Positions 55,169 through 63,688 of a stretch of DNA of 64,000 nucleotides are shown here, in pieces. The stretch spans positions 18,017 through 82,016 of the forward strand of contig JADHML010000004.1 of the NCBI GenBank assembly GCA_016780065.1, in the 5' to 3' direction. The translations under genes were made by a program, and so were the position numbers. Under the pieces are notes generated by a model, which saw nothing but the letters and a program-made list of their open reading frames with translations, did not search any database and had not been told where the DNA came from. The stretch's first letter is position 1; each line of letters starts with the position of its first letter. The DNA comes from Flavobacteriaceae bacterium. GTDB taxonomy: Bacteria; Bacteroidota; Bacteroidia; Flavobacteriales; Flavobacteriaceae.

Positions 55169-57886
55169 GTGCGAATTCTTTTTCTCTTTTTGCTCTCTCT
55201 AAATTTTGCTTTTGCCCAGCAAAATGTGTCAGGACTGATTGTAGATAGCGAGGGTCGACCGGTCCAAAACGCGCTAGTACAGGCACCTGAACTTGCTCTG
55301 CAGACACAATCCAACGAAAACGGCGAATTTAGCTTGTCTCTTACAAGTGCTGCCATCATCTCGGTAACGGCCGAAAATTTTGAAACCTATATTAATGAAG
55401 TGAATCCAGGGGATGTATTGACCATTTCTTTGATCGCTGTTATCACGAGTGTTGTTGAGGATGATTTTACAGATACAATGAGCATGATCACCCTCAGCGA
55501 TGATGAGTTGAGCGAGGATGACCAAGCAGCAGACAACATTTCTGGACTTTTACAGTCCTCACGTGATGTGTTTTTACGTACCGCGGCATACGAATTTAGC
55601 TCTTCGTTTTTTCGCGTTCGAGGTCTTGATTCTGATTTGGGTGCGGTTCGCATCAATGGGGTGCCAATGAATAAGTTTTACAACGGACGACCTCAGTGGA
55701 GCAATTGGGGCGGCTTGAATGATCTTACTCGAAACCAAGAATTCAATCCAGGAATCCAAACCTCTGACTATGGGTTTGGTGGCCTGATTGGGTCTACAAA
55801 CATCAACACCAAAGCATCGTCTTACCGAAGTGGAGGTCGTGTGACTTATTCTTCTTCTAACCGTTCTTACTCTAACCGTGTATTGGTAAGCTATGCAAGC
55901 GGCCTTGATCAAAAAGGTTGGGCCTATGCCCTTGCTGTGGCCAACCGCTGGGGCGAATCAGGATATTCCGATGGTACATTTTATGATGCACAATCATTTA
56001 TGCTGTCCGTAGAGAAGGTTATGGAAAAGCAAAGCTTAAACCTTACCGTCATCGCAACACCCAACCGCAGAGGCAAATCATCGCCCAACACCCAAGAAGT
56101 CTATGATTTGATGGGAACCAAATACAACGAATATTGGGGCAACCAAGACGGAGAACAGCGCAACTCTCGCGTGAAGCGTTTGGATGAGCCCATTATTATG
56201 TTGAATCATGAAATTGAGTTCTCTCCCAAGACGACGTTACAAACAAGTGTCGCCTATCAGTTTGGTGAACTAGGAAACAGTCGCTTTGATTATCCAGGTG
56301 GAGCCAACCCCAGTCCTACATACTATAAGAATCTACCAAGCTACTACTTAGCAGATGCAGATGGCCCCGACTATGCGGGCGCTTACCTTGCACAGGAAAG
56401 ATTATTGGCTGATGGTCAGATCGATTGGAACAGAATCTACGATGCAAACCTCAATACCGCAGCAAGTGGATTGCCCGCGGCTTATGTTTTGTATGAAGAT
56501 CGTGCAGACGACACTCAGTTGACATTTAATACATCGCTTAAAACCTTTTTGACCGATCAAGTGAGTATTGTGTTTGCAATGACACACCAAGACATGCAGT
56601 CGGAGAACTTTGCTGAAATCCAAGATATGATGGGGGCAACATCTTATCTAAATAGGGATTCATTTGATGGCTATGCTTACAATCTTGAAGACCCTGATGG
56701 GACCGCCGGAGTTGGGGATCGTTTTAAGTACAACTACCTTTTTGACGTCCAGCAAACAGAGGCTTTTTTAAAAGCTCAGTTTTCTTTGAATCGTTTTGAC
56801 GGTTATATGGCGGGTTCATTCAAAAAGACTTCCTATCAACGTGAAGGCTTGTACCGCCATGGAGCTTATGCAGACAATTCATTCGGAAAGGGTAAAAAAC
56901 TGACTTTCGAAACACCTAGTGGTAAAGCAGGACTGACCTATAAGTTGAGCGGCATGCACTTATTTGATGCGAATGTTGCGTGGGTTCAACGTGCTCCGCA
57001 CCTAAGAAACACCTATGCCAATTCTAGAGAAAATCACTACATTGTTGGCGAATTGGCTGGTCGCGATTTGGAAGTAGAAGAGATTACAGCTTACGACATC
57101 AGCTATATTTTAAGAGCTCCGAAGCTCACGGCAAGACTTACTGCCTACCACACTTCGGTAACCAATGCGAGTGAAATCTCGTTTTTCTTTGCTGAAGGAA
57201 TTGGAGGAGATACTTCTTCTTTTGTGCAAGAAATTTCTCAAAACATCGACAAAGAACACCAAGGTATAGAGTTTGGTTTTGAGGCCAACGTATTGCCAGC
57301 GCTTACCATCAAAGGTGCGGCTTCGGTGGGTCGCCATCTGTATGCAAACAATCCAAGTGTTTATTTGACTTCTGATGACTTTGGTTATTTGGATTTTGGA
57401 ACTTCGAAAATGAAAAACCTTCGCATTGCCAATGGTCCTCAAGAGGCTTATTCAATCGGATTTGAATACAGAGAAAATTACTGGTGGTTTGGATTTACAA
57501 CCAATTTCTTCAACCACACATATGTAGATGCGAGCCCGATCAACCGCACTCAGAATTTCTTACTAGACAGCGATGGACTTCCATTAAATGACTATGACCC
57601 TGAACTCGCCCGAGAACTCTTACAACAAGAAGAATTTGGGCAGTATATGGTGTCAAATCTTGTTTTGGGTAAATCATGGCGCATCAACAGAAATTATCTA
57701 GGCTTTTTCTTTAGTGTCAACAACCTCTTTGATGAAGTCTTCAAATCAGGTGGATTTGAACAGTCTAGGAATGCCAATTTTAGAGAACTAAAACAAGAAT
57801 TTGCTGCCCCTAAAAGACAATTCGGCCCCAAGTACTGGTATGGTCGTGGAACAAATTATTTTTTGAATTTATATGTACGTTTTTAA
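55169..57886 (+). CDS. TonB-dependent receptor without SusD partner
   Basis: A 905-residue receptor from a GTG start. It has a signal peptide (LFLFLLSLNFAFAQ), a carboxypeptidase-regulatory-like domain (about 20-90), a plug and a barrel ending in a terminal Phe (NYFLNLYVRF). The plug lacks the strong SusC pattern, and no SusD gene follows. Instead a DUF5689 lipoprotein gene starts 11 bases downstream, followed by endonuclease I and a PhoX-like gene. The cargo is therefore probably a phosphorus- or nucleotide-containing compound. That is inference from the neighbourhood. Confidence 0.85.
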   Translation: MRILFLFLLSLNFAFAQQNVSGLIVDSEGRPVQNALVQAPELALQTQSNENGEFSLSLTSAAIISVTAENFETYINEVNPGDVLTISLIAVITSVVEDDFTDTMSMITLSDDELSEDDQAADNISGLLQSSRDVFLRTAAYEFSSSFFRVRGLDSDLGAVRINGVPMNKFYNGRPQWSNWGGLNDLTRNQEFNPGIQTSDYGFGGLIGSTNINTKASSYRSGGRVTYSSSNRSYSNRVLVSYASGLDQKGWAYALAVANRWGESGYSDGTFYDAQSFMLSVEKVMEKQSLNLTVIATPNRRGKSSPNTQEVYDLMGTKYNEYWGNQDGEQRNSRVKRLDEPIIMLNHEIEFSPKTTLQTSVAYQFGELGNSRFDYPGGANPSPTYYKNLPSYYLADADGPDYAGAYLAQERLLADGQIDWNRIYDANLNTAASGLPAAYVLYEDRADDTQLTFNTSLKTFLTDQVSIVFAMTHQDMQSENFAEIQDMMGATSYLNRDSFDGYAYNLEDPDGTAGVGDRFKYNYLFDVQQTEAFLKAQFSLNRFDGYMAGSFKKTSYQREGLYRHGAYADNSFGKGKKLTFETPSGKAGLTYKLSGMHLFDANVAWVQRAPHLRNTYANSRENHYIVGELAGRDLEVEEITAYDISYILRAPKLTARLTAYHTSVTNASEISFFFAEGIGGDTSSFVQEISQNIDKEHQGIEFGFEANVLPALTIKGAASVGRHLYANNPSVYLTSDDFGYLDFGTSKMKNLRIANGPQEAYSIGFEYRENYWWFGFTTNFFNHTYVDASPINRTQNFLLDSDGLPLNDYDPELARELLQQEEFGQYMVSNLVLGKSWRINRNYLGFFFSVNNLFDEVFKSGGFEQSRNANFRELKQEFAAPKRQFGPKYWYGRGTNYFLNLYVRF

Positions 57887-57896
57887 AGAAAGTAAC

Positions 57897-59306
57897 ATGA
57901 GGTATATGAACAAAATCTCCCATTTAGTATTATTTACATTGTTGTTTTTTGCTTGCCAACAAGAAGATGTTTTTGATGTTCCGGCTGCATTAGGAACAGA
58001 AGAAAACGCAACACTTACATCCCTTCTTGCTGAAGTTGACCAGGGCACTAAAACCATGGTTTCTGTTTCAGACCTAAAAGGCCTTGCCGTGTCTGGTGAA
58101 GCCGTTGAAATCGTTGCAGACCTTGTTCTTAAAGGTTATGTGGTTTCCTCTGATGAAACTGGAAATTTTTACAAAGAAATTTATCTTCAAAACGACCCTT
58201 CCAATCCTACGGGAGCCATGCGTATCCTTATTGATGTAACCGATTCATACAATATGTTTAATCCTGGGCGCGAGATTTATATTGACCTAAAAGGCTTGTA
58301 TGTTGGTGAATACCGTACGGGCGATGGGATCGTTTCTATCGGAGCATTGGATGCAGGCGAAAATCGTTTGGCCAATATTCGTGAGAATGTCGCCAAAAAG
58401 CATATGCTTCGATCTGCTACGACCGCAGAACTCACTCCGCTATCAGTCAAATTTTCTGAAATTTCTGATGTACATGTAGGGATGATGGTGGAGATTTCTG
58501 ATGTAAATGTGATTTCTACCCAAGCAGGTCTTCCTTTTGTGGATCCTGATGACAGCTATGATACACAACGTACTTTAGAGGCTTGCGATGGATTTTCTAA
58601 ATCAACCTTTCTTCTAGAAACCAGTGCGTTTGCGAATTTTAAACAAGATCTGCTGCCCTCTGGAACAGGTACAATTCGTGGAATCGTTAGTAAAACATAC
58701 AACGGAGACAGTCTTGTTTTGATGTTGAACTCTCTTCAAGACGTAAACATGACTGGCGACCCTTGTGTTTTGTTAAATATTGATGACTTTGAAAAAGTCC
58801 TTGACCAAACTTTTGACGATGCGGTAGACAATTCTGAATTTGACTACACTGGATGGGTCAACTATGCAGAAGTGGGCTCTGAACTTTGGACAGAACAAGT
58901 CTACAGCGGAAACGGATATGCCGAATTTAGTGGATACCTAACAGGAGATGATGTAAACATCGGTTGGTTAATTACCCCTGCCTTTGATTTATCTGGTGCA
59001 ACCAATGCTTTCTTCAGCTGCAGCATTGCTCAACATCACCTTGATGACGAACTCAACAACACGCTTGAAGTTTTTGTTTCTACTGATTTTGATGGCTCAG
59101 ATGTAGCTTCAGCAACTTGGGAAAAAATCAATCTTCCAATTCCAGGAGAATCCGCAAGGTGGTATGCCTTTCAGGACATGGGACTTGTAGATGTTTCAAG
59201 TTATTCCGGAACTTTATATGTCGGATTTAAGTACATTGGTTCTGGAACCGATACCAGTTTGGATGGTGGCTATTATGTGGATGATGTGTTGTTTTTAAAG
59301 CAATAA
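57897..59306 (+). CDS. DUF5689 domain lipoprotein
   Basis: The ATG at 57897 gives 469 residues; the ATG at 57873 lies inside the receptor gene, and one at 57906 is also possible. The lipobox is LLFFACQQ. An OB-fold-like DUF5689 domain covers about 55-290 (AVEIVADLVLKGYVVSSDET, then REIYIDLKGLYVGEYRTGDG). A choice-of-anchor-J-like jelly roll covers about 310-469 (WLITPAFDLSGATNAFFS). There is no T9SS tail. It probably works at the cell surface with the receptor, in place of SusD. Confidence 0.75.
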   Translation: MRYMNKISHLVLFTLLFFACQQEDVFDVPAALGTEENATLTSLLAEVDQGTKTMVSVSDLKGLAVSGEAVEIVADLVLKGYVVSSDETGNFYKEIYLQNDPSNPTGAMRILIDVTDSYNMFNPGREIYIDLKGLYVGEYRTGDGIVSIGALDAGENRLANIRENVAKKHMLRSATTAELTPLSVKFSEISDVHVGMMVEISDVNVISTQAGLPFVDPDDSYDTQRTLEACDGFSKSTFLLETSAFANFKQDLLPSGTGTIRGIVSKTYNGDSLVLMLNSLQDVNMTGDPCVLLNIDDFEKVLDQTFDDAVDNSEFDYTGWVNYAEVGSELWTEQVYSGNGYAEFSGYLTGDDVNIGWLITPAFDLSGATNAFFSCSIAQHHLDDELNNTLEVFVSTDFDGSDVASATWEKINLPIPGESARWYAFQDMGLVDVSSYSGTLYVGFKYIGSGTDTSLDGGYYVDDVLFLKQ

Positions 59307-59312
59307 CAGCAT

Positions 59313-60374
59313 TTGAAAACCGTTCAATTTTTTACGTTTTTCGTTGTCCTTTTATTGACCACGGATCTTTATTCGCAGATACCTCAGGGGTATTATGATG
59401 CTGCTGAGAACAAAGCAGATCAAGCATTAAGAGATGCGCTCCACAACATCATCGATGATCACCAGGGGTTTTCCTATACAAGCAGCGGCACGGATACATG
59501 GGATATATTAAAAGAAGCCGACGCTGACCCTAACAACCCCAACAATGTGCTTCTGATTTACACAAGAGAATCTGTCGATGGGGATCAAGAATATGCCGGG
59601 GGTAGTGGCTGGAACCGAGAACATGTGTGGGCAAAATCTAGAGGAGATTTCGGTACCCGAATCCCCGAAGGTACAGACGTTCATAACCTTAGAGCCAGCA
59701 ATATTGATGTGAACTCAACCCGATTGAATTATGCCTTTGATGATTGCACAAGCAACAGCTGTGATGAGACCTATGGAAATTTTTACAACTCTTCTTCCCT
59801 TATTTTTGAACCTCGTGATGAAGATAAAGGAGATGTCGCTCGTATCATTTTCTATATGGATGTTCGATACGAAGGTGTTAGTGGTGAAGAAGATTTAGAA
59901 ATGGTCGATTATACACTTAGTACGTCCAGTAAATTACCTTATCACGGAATCCGTTCTACCTTGCTTCAATGGCATCAAGACGACCCAGTAGATGATTTTG
60001 AGCGCAATCGAAACGACGTAATTTATAGCTATCAAGGGAATCGAAACCCTTTTATTGATCATCCGGATCTAGTTGATTTTTTATGGGGCGAACAACAACA
60101 AGTTCAATGGTCCAGTACACTCTCATACCCTAATGAAGGAGAAACATCAAACATTGTTTATCCCAATCCATCCCATTCAGGCTACGTAAACATCAATTCA
60201 GGATTCAACCCAAACCATATTGAGCTTTTTGACGTACAAGGAAAAAAAGTAAATGATTATGACGGGGGTTCCAAACAAATTAAAACACCACCAGCTCCAG
60301 GAATCTACTTCCTTAGATTTCATTTCGACCGCAATGTGATTCACAAAAAAATCCTTGTGTGTCGTTCTAGGTAG
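59313..60374 (+). CDS. T9SS-secreted endonuclease I
   Basis: A 353-residue protein from a TTG start 6 bases after the previous gene. A signal peptide (1-21, ending DLYSQ) is followed by an endonuclease I domain (about 22-260) with the catalytic region GWNREHVWAKSRGDFG (His near 108) and the metal-binding DVHNLRASNIDVNSTRLNYA. A T9SS type A sorting domain starts at about 280 (NIVYPNPSHS). It would cut extracellular DNA non-specifically outside the cell, feeding the exported phosphoesterases nearby. Confidence 0.9.
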   Translation: MKTVQFFTFFVVLLLTTDLYSQIPQGYYDAAENKADQALRDALHNIIDDHQGFSYTSSGTDTWDILKEADADPNNPNNVLLIYTRESVDGDQEYAGGSGWNREHVWAKSRGDFGTRIPEGTDVHNLRASNIDVNSTRLNYAFDDCTSNSCDETYGNFYNSSSLIFEPRDEDKGDVARIIFYMDVRYEGVSGEEDLEMVDYTLSTSSKLPYHGIRSTLLQWHQDDPVDDFERNRNDVIYSYQGNRNPFIDHPDLVDFLWGEQQQVQWSSTLSYPNEGETSNIVYPNPSHSGYVNINSGFNPNHIELFDVQGKKVNDYDGGSKQIKTPPAPGIYFLRFHFDRNVIHKKILVCRSR

Positions 60375-60484
60375 AGATACCCATACATTTATTACTCATG
60401 CTACTTTAAGATTTCGTAATCTAAATTTTACAAATACTTTAACGGAATTAATATTTTAATGATAATAAAAGTCAACTTAATTTT

Positions 60485-60492
60485 TATTTTTG
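60485..60492 (+). promoter_or_regulatory. TAnnTTTG -7 box before the PhoX-like gene
   Basis: A perfect TATTTTTG lies 27 bases before the ATG; no TTTG is found at the correct distance upstream. It suggests the PhoX-like gene has its own start of transcription. Confidence 0.4.
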
Positions 60493-60519
60493 AAACCAAT
60501 CGCTATGAAATTTTGAATT

Positions 60520-61908
60520 ATGAAAGAGGCTCCCTCGATCTACACACGTAGATTTTTTATCAAACAGTCTGCCCTAACCTCACTAGCCTTGGCTTCCTTG
60601 GCCAGCTGTTCCCTAAAACCACGCAACCAAAATCTTAAAAAAGGAATCACACTCGAATCGGATCCCAACGGGTATTTAGATTTGCCAAAAGGATTTTCAT
60701 ATAAGATTATTTCCAAATCTGGAACCCCTATGTCCGATGGTCTCTTGGTGCCGGGTCGTCCCGATGGTATGGGAACCTTTCTTGACAAAATGGGGAATAC
60801 GGTGATTGTATGCAACCACGAAAACAAACCTTACAGACAAGAACACAGTCCTTTCGGTCCTGAGAATGAACGCTTGTCTCTTTTGGATCAAGACATGTTG
60901 TATGACACTGGAGGTGGTGTCAAACCTGGTCTAGGAGGTACGACCACCATGATTTATGATGAGGCTCAAGGGGTTGTGACCAACCATTATATGAGTCTTG
61001 CAGGAACCTTTAACAACTGTGCAGGAGGGGTTTCTCCTTGGGGCAGTTGGATCACTTGTGAGGAAGATGTTACTCGTGCAGACGGCAAAACCATTATGCA
61101 GGACCACGGATATGTGTTTGAAGTACCTATGGATGCCAAAGGCCTTGTAGCTCCTGTGCCTATCAAACCCATGGGGCGTTTTCACCACGAGGCAGTGGCG
61201 ATTGATCCCATATCGGGTTGTGTGTATCTAACCGAAGATCGATATGATGGGCTCTTTTACCGATACATACCCAACCAAAAAGAAAACCTTCATGCAGGTG
61301 GTCGGCTACAAGTTTTGGCAGTACGTGACCAAGACCAACTCGATACCCGAAACTGGGAAAACAAAAAAGTTCATAAAAATCAATCCTTAGAAGTGTACTG
61401 GATGGACATCGATGATGTAGAGTCTCCCGAAGATGATCTTAGGTATAGGGGATTCGAAGCAGGCGCTGCCCGTTTTGCCCGAGGCGAAGGCATTTGGATG
61501 GGCGATGGAGAACTCTTTTTTGCTTGCACCAATGGAGGACCTGAGTATTTTGGTCAAGTGTTTCGATACAAATGCTCTCCGTATGAAGGCACAGAAAAGG
61601 AAAGCACCAAGCCACCCATGCTCGATCTCTATGCAGAATCTAATGACAAAACAGTCTTGCATATGTGCGACAACCTGACCGTAGCACCATGGGGTGATTT
61701 GCTGCTTTGTGAGGACAACGGATCATTGAACCACATCCGAGGGATCGATAAAAACGGAGAGATATACACCTTTGCCTGCAACCGAGTCTCTAATTCCGAA
61801 CTCACAGGGATTGTGTTTTCACCCTCAGGAAAAACCTTGTTTGTCAACGTGCAAGAGAGCGGCCATACCGTAGCCATCACAGGGCCGTGGGAAGATCTGG
61901 CAGGATAA
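60520..61908 (+). CDS. Tat-exported PhoX/DUF839-family phosphatase-like protein
   Basis: A 462-residue protein with a twin-arginine signal (YTRRFFIKQSALTSLALASL) that also carries a lipobox-like LASC (Cys28). The DUF839 beta-propeller has GTVIVCNHENKP-type sequence, GGTTTMIYDEAQG, NNCAGGVSPWGSWITCEEDV, GRFHHEAVAIDPISGCVYLT and LTGIVFSPSGKTLFVNVQ. The family includes calcium/iron alkaline phosphatases (PhoX), which fold before Tat export. It is shorter than classic PhoX, so activity on phosphomonoesters is likely but not certain. It completes a set of nuclease, phosphodiesterase and phosphatase genes. Confidence 0.82.
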   Translation: MKEAPSIYTRRFFIKQSALTSLALASLASCSLKPRNQNLKKGITLESDPNGYLDLPKGFSYKIISKSGTPMSDGLLVPGRPDGMGTFLDKMGNTVIVCNHENKPYRQEHSPFGPENERLSLLDQDMLYDTGGGVKPGLGGTTTMIYDEAQGVVTNHYMSLAGTFNNCAGGVSPWGSWITCEEDVTRADGKTIMQDHGYVFEVPMDAKGLVAPVPIKPMGRFHHEAVAIDPISGCVYLTEDRYDGLFYRYIPNQKENLHAGGRLQVLAVRDQDQLDTRNWENKKVHKNQSLEVYWMDIDDVESPEDDLRYRGFEAGAARFARGEGIWMGDGELFFACTNGGPEYFGQVFRYKCSPYEGTEKESTKPPMLDLYAESNDKTVLHMCDNLTVAPWGDLLLCEDNGSLNHIRGIDKNGEIYTFACNRVSNSELTGIVFSPSGKTLFVNVQESGHTVAITGPWEDLAG

Positions 61909-61923
61909 GAAGCTAAAGCTTTT

Positions 61924-62712
61924 CTATTCTAAAAACAGGTCTCCGATCATATACAGCTTTCCTTGTCCGCTGATCTCAACTCTGTCATTTTGATAAACAC
62001 AATGTAGATGCCCTTTCCGATCTGACAGTTGGATGGCGCTCAGTGTGTTTTTACCCAGACGTTTGGCCCAGTAGGGCGTAAGGGTGGTGTGGGCAGAGCC
62101 CGTCACATGGTCTTCGTGAACACCTGTTTGTGGTGCAAAAAAACGCGACACAAAATCTACTTTATTTCCCGGAGCAGTGATGATGATCCCACGCGCTTCC
62201 ATTTTGGAAATAACATGAAACGCAGGGGTGATGTTTGTTATGGCATCCTCGTTCTCAAAGACGAGCATATAGTCTGTTTTGCCTTTGTAAGCCTGCTGGG
62301 GTTTGGTATCAAAACAGGCGGTGATTTTTTCAGACAATTCTATTTGCTTGTAGGTGTCTGTAGGGAAGTTGAGTGTAAGTAAATCTCCCTTTCGACTTAC
62401 GGGAAGCGGACCACTTCTCGGGGAGTAAAACGGAATCGTATCTCCTTGAAACCCTTTATGATTAAACAACACATAAGCCGCCGCCAGTGTGGCATGTCCG
62501 CACAGATCAACTTCCTCGACGGGCGTAAACCAACGGAGCTCGTATTGATCCTCTTTTTTTACATAAAAAGCGGTTTCGGCCAAGTTGTTTTCCATAGCGA
62601 TTTGTTGCATAGTGTCGTCTTTGAGCCATTGATCGAGCGGGCAAACCGCTGCCGGATTTCCTGAAAACACTCGATCGGTAAAGGCATCGACTTGGTATAT
62701 TTTTTGTTTCAT
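61924..62712 (-). CDS. PhzF-family isomerase-like protein
   Basis: A 262-residue member of the diaminopimelate-epimerase-like PhzF family. Markers are QVDAFTDRVFSGNPAAVCPL at the start, NNLAETAFYV (catalytic Glu), DLCGHATLAAAYVLF and DHVTGSAHTTLTPYWAKRLG. The true substrate of most PhzF relatives is unknown, and there are no phenazine genes here. It converges with the PhoX-like gene. Confidence 0.9.
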   Translation of the reverse strand: MKQKIYQVDAFTDRVFSGNPAAVCPLDQWLKDDTMQQIAMENNLAETAFYVKKEDQYELRWFTPVEEVDLCGHATLAAAYVLFNHKGFQGDTIPFYSPRSGPLPVSRKGDLLTLNFPTDTYKQIELSEKITACFDTKPQQAYKGKTDYMLVFENEDAITNITPAFHVISKMEARGIIITAPGNKVDFVSRFFAPQTGVHEDHVTGSAHTTLTPYWAKRLGKNTLSAIQLSDRKGHLHCVYQNDRVEISGQGKLYMIGDLFLE

Positions 62713-62816
62713 GGATGTTTTAGGCTTTCTATTTTTATAAAGATAATAATCGCTTTTTATATGACATTATTGAACTGTCAGCTCAATAATATGGACAGGT
62801 CTGTAGGATTGGGGAA

Positions 62817-62980
62817 CTAAAAATTCTTTGTGTCAAAAACCAACAGTATGCGTTTGATTTGTGCCATGTGAATCTCAAAAGTTTGAGCCATTATGGTGTT
62901 CACGCCAGGTTTTGAAAATCGGTACACCAAGGCAGCGGATGTGTCGTCCTCAAACTGGTAGATGGGGGTGTATTCACAGT
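62817..62980 (-). pseudogene. C-terminal fragment of an NTF2/SnoaL-like protein
   Basis: The minus-strand frame encodes about 55 residues, with YTPIYQFEDDTSAALVYRFS, KPGVNTIMAQTFEIHMAQIK and the ending ILLVFDTKNF. It resembles the last half of a SnoaL-like/NTF2-like protein. Upstream of about 62985 the frame runs into sequence that belongs to metF on the other strand, so the N-terminal half is missing. The family call is by eye and moderate. Confidence 0.45.
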
Positions 62981-62983
62981 CTG

Positions 62984-63121
62984 TCAGCGATTCGCCAAGT
63001 GGGGATTGAATGGTGCATTGCACAAAGCCAAGAACTTATTAAAAACGGCGTTCCGTTTTTACACTATTATTCAATGGGTAAATCAGATAATATCCATAAA
63101 GTGGCGCGTGCGGTGTTTTAA
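62984..63121 (+). pseudogene. metF: metF 3' fragment (5,10-methylenetetrahydrofolate reductase remnant)
   Basis: The plus strand encodes the last ~45 residues of a MetF protein: SAIRQVGIEWCIAQSQELIK, then NGVPFLHYYSMGKSDNIHKV and ARAVF with a stop at 63119-63121. The conserved ending LHYYSMGKS is characteristic. The catalytic barrel is absent, as sequence to the left belongs to another gene in the opposite direction. An intact metF is expected elsewhere in the genome. Confidence 0.7.
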
Positions 63122-63579
63122 CAACAACCCGAGTTTGGATCACAGCTTACGCCACTGGCCGTAACACGTACTCGCGGTTTTTCTTGCGGAATGCCACATT
63201 GGTCAGGAGCTAAGCAAGCCGTTTGCGTATTGATAAGTTGAAAGGCACTTCCGTCAAATGCCAAACGATAACGTCCAATGGTGCTTTCTTGGTATTCCAC
63301 TTCGACTTCCATATCCGCGTAAGCCAACTGTTTTTCGGCCATTTCCAATATATCCAAAACGCTATCGGGTTTTAGGCGATGGTCTATGTCCGAAGCCACC
63401 CAAAGCTGTAAGTTGAGTTTGTTTTCTTGTCGTAGCGTACCGCCACAATCGATATAATTTCGTGTTACATGCCCCACTTCCGTAAGGTGAAAATGTGCAG
63501 GAACAAACTGCCCGTTGGGGAGTTGAAACTGTAGGGTGTCTAATTGACCAAGCGTTTGTTTAAAAGCGGATAGTTGCAT
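63118..63579 (-). CDS. DUF6428 family protein
   Basis: A 153-residue protein starting MQLSAFKQTLGQLDTLQFQL. FVPAHFHLTEVGHVTRNYID (His-rich, cupin-like look) and LQLWVASDIDHRLKPD are family patterns, and the end is Cys-rich (SCDPNSGCC). DUF6428 genes are often neighbours of arsenic-resistance genes in Bacteroidota. Here the nearest arsC is 21 kb away. Its stop overlaps the end of the metF remnant by 4 bases. Function unknown. Confidence 0.65.
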   Translation of the reverse strand: MQLSAFKQTLGQLDTLQFQLPNGQFVPAHFHLTEVGHVTRNYIDCGGTLRQENKLNLQLWVASDIDHRLKPDSVLDILEMAEKQLAYADMEVEVEYQESTIGRYRLAFDGSAFQLINTQTACLAPDQCGIPQEKPRVRVTASGVSCDPNSGCC

Positions 63580-63639
63580 TTTTTTTTCAAAGATATAAGG
63601 ATTTGCTTTATTTTACTCGGTAATACGCCTAGATAGTTT

Positions 63640-63688
63640 CCGCTGGCCTGCACGTTCCGTCCAGGCGGGCGCGCTAGGGGGTCAGCGG
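63640..63688. repeat. GC-rich nested palindrome overlapping a receptor stop codon
   Basis: An outer pair CCGCTG (63640-63645) with CAGCGG (63683-63688) encloses an inner pair GCCTG (63646-63650) with CAGGC (63662-63666). The block is far more GC-rich than its surroundings, contains the stop codon and last codons of the receptor gene, and has no T tract. It may be a dispersed repeat (REP-like) or an mRNA-stabilizing hairpin. Confidence 0.5.

Noticed and set aside
62861..63121. An 86-residue plus-strand protein
   Set aside because: Only the last ~45 residues resemble a real protein (MetF); the first part is antisense to the NTF2-like fragment and has no coding character.
63118..63579. Part of a complete arsenic-resistance operon
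   Set aside because: No ArsR, arsenite pump or arsC is adjacent; the flanking genes are a metF remnant and a TonB-dependent receptor.
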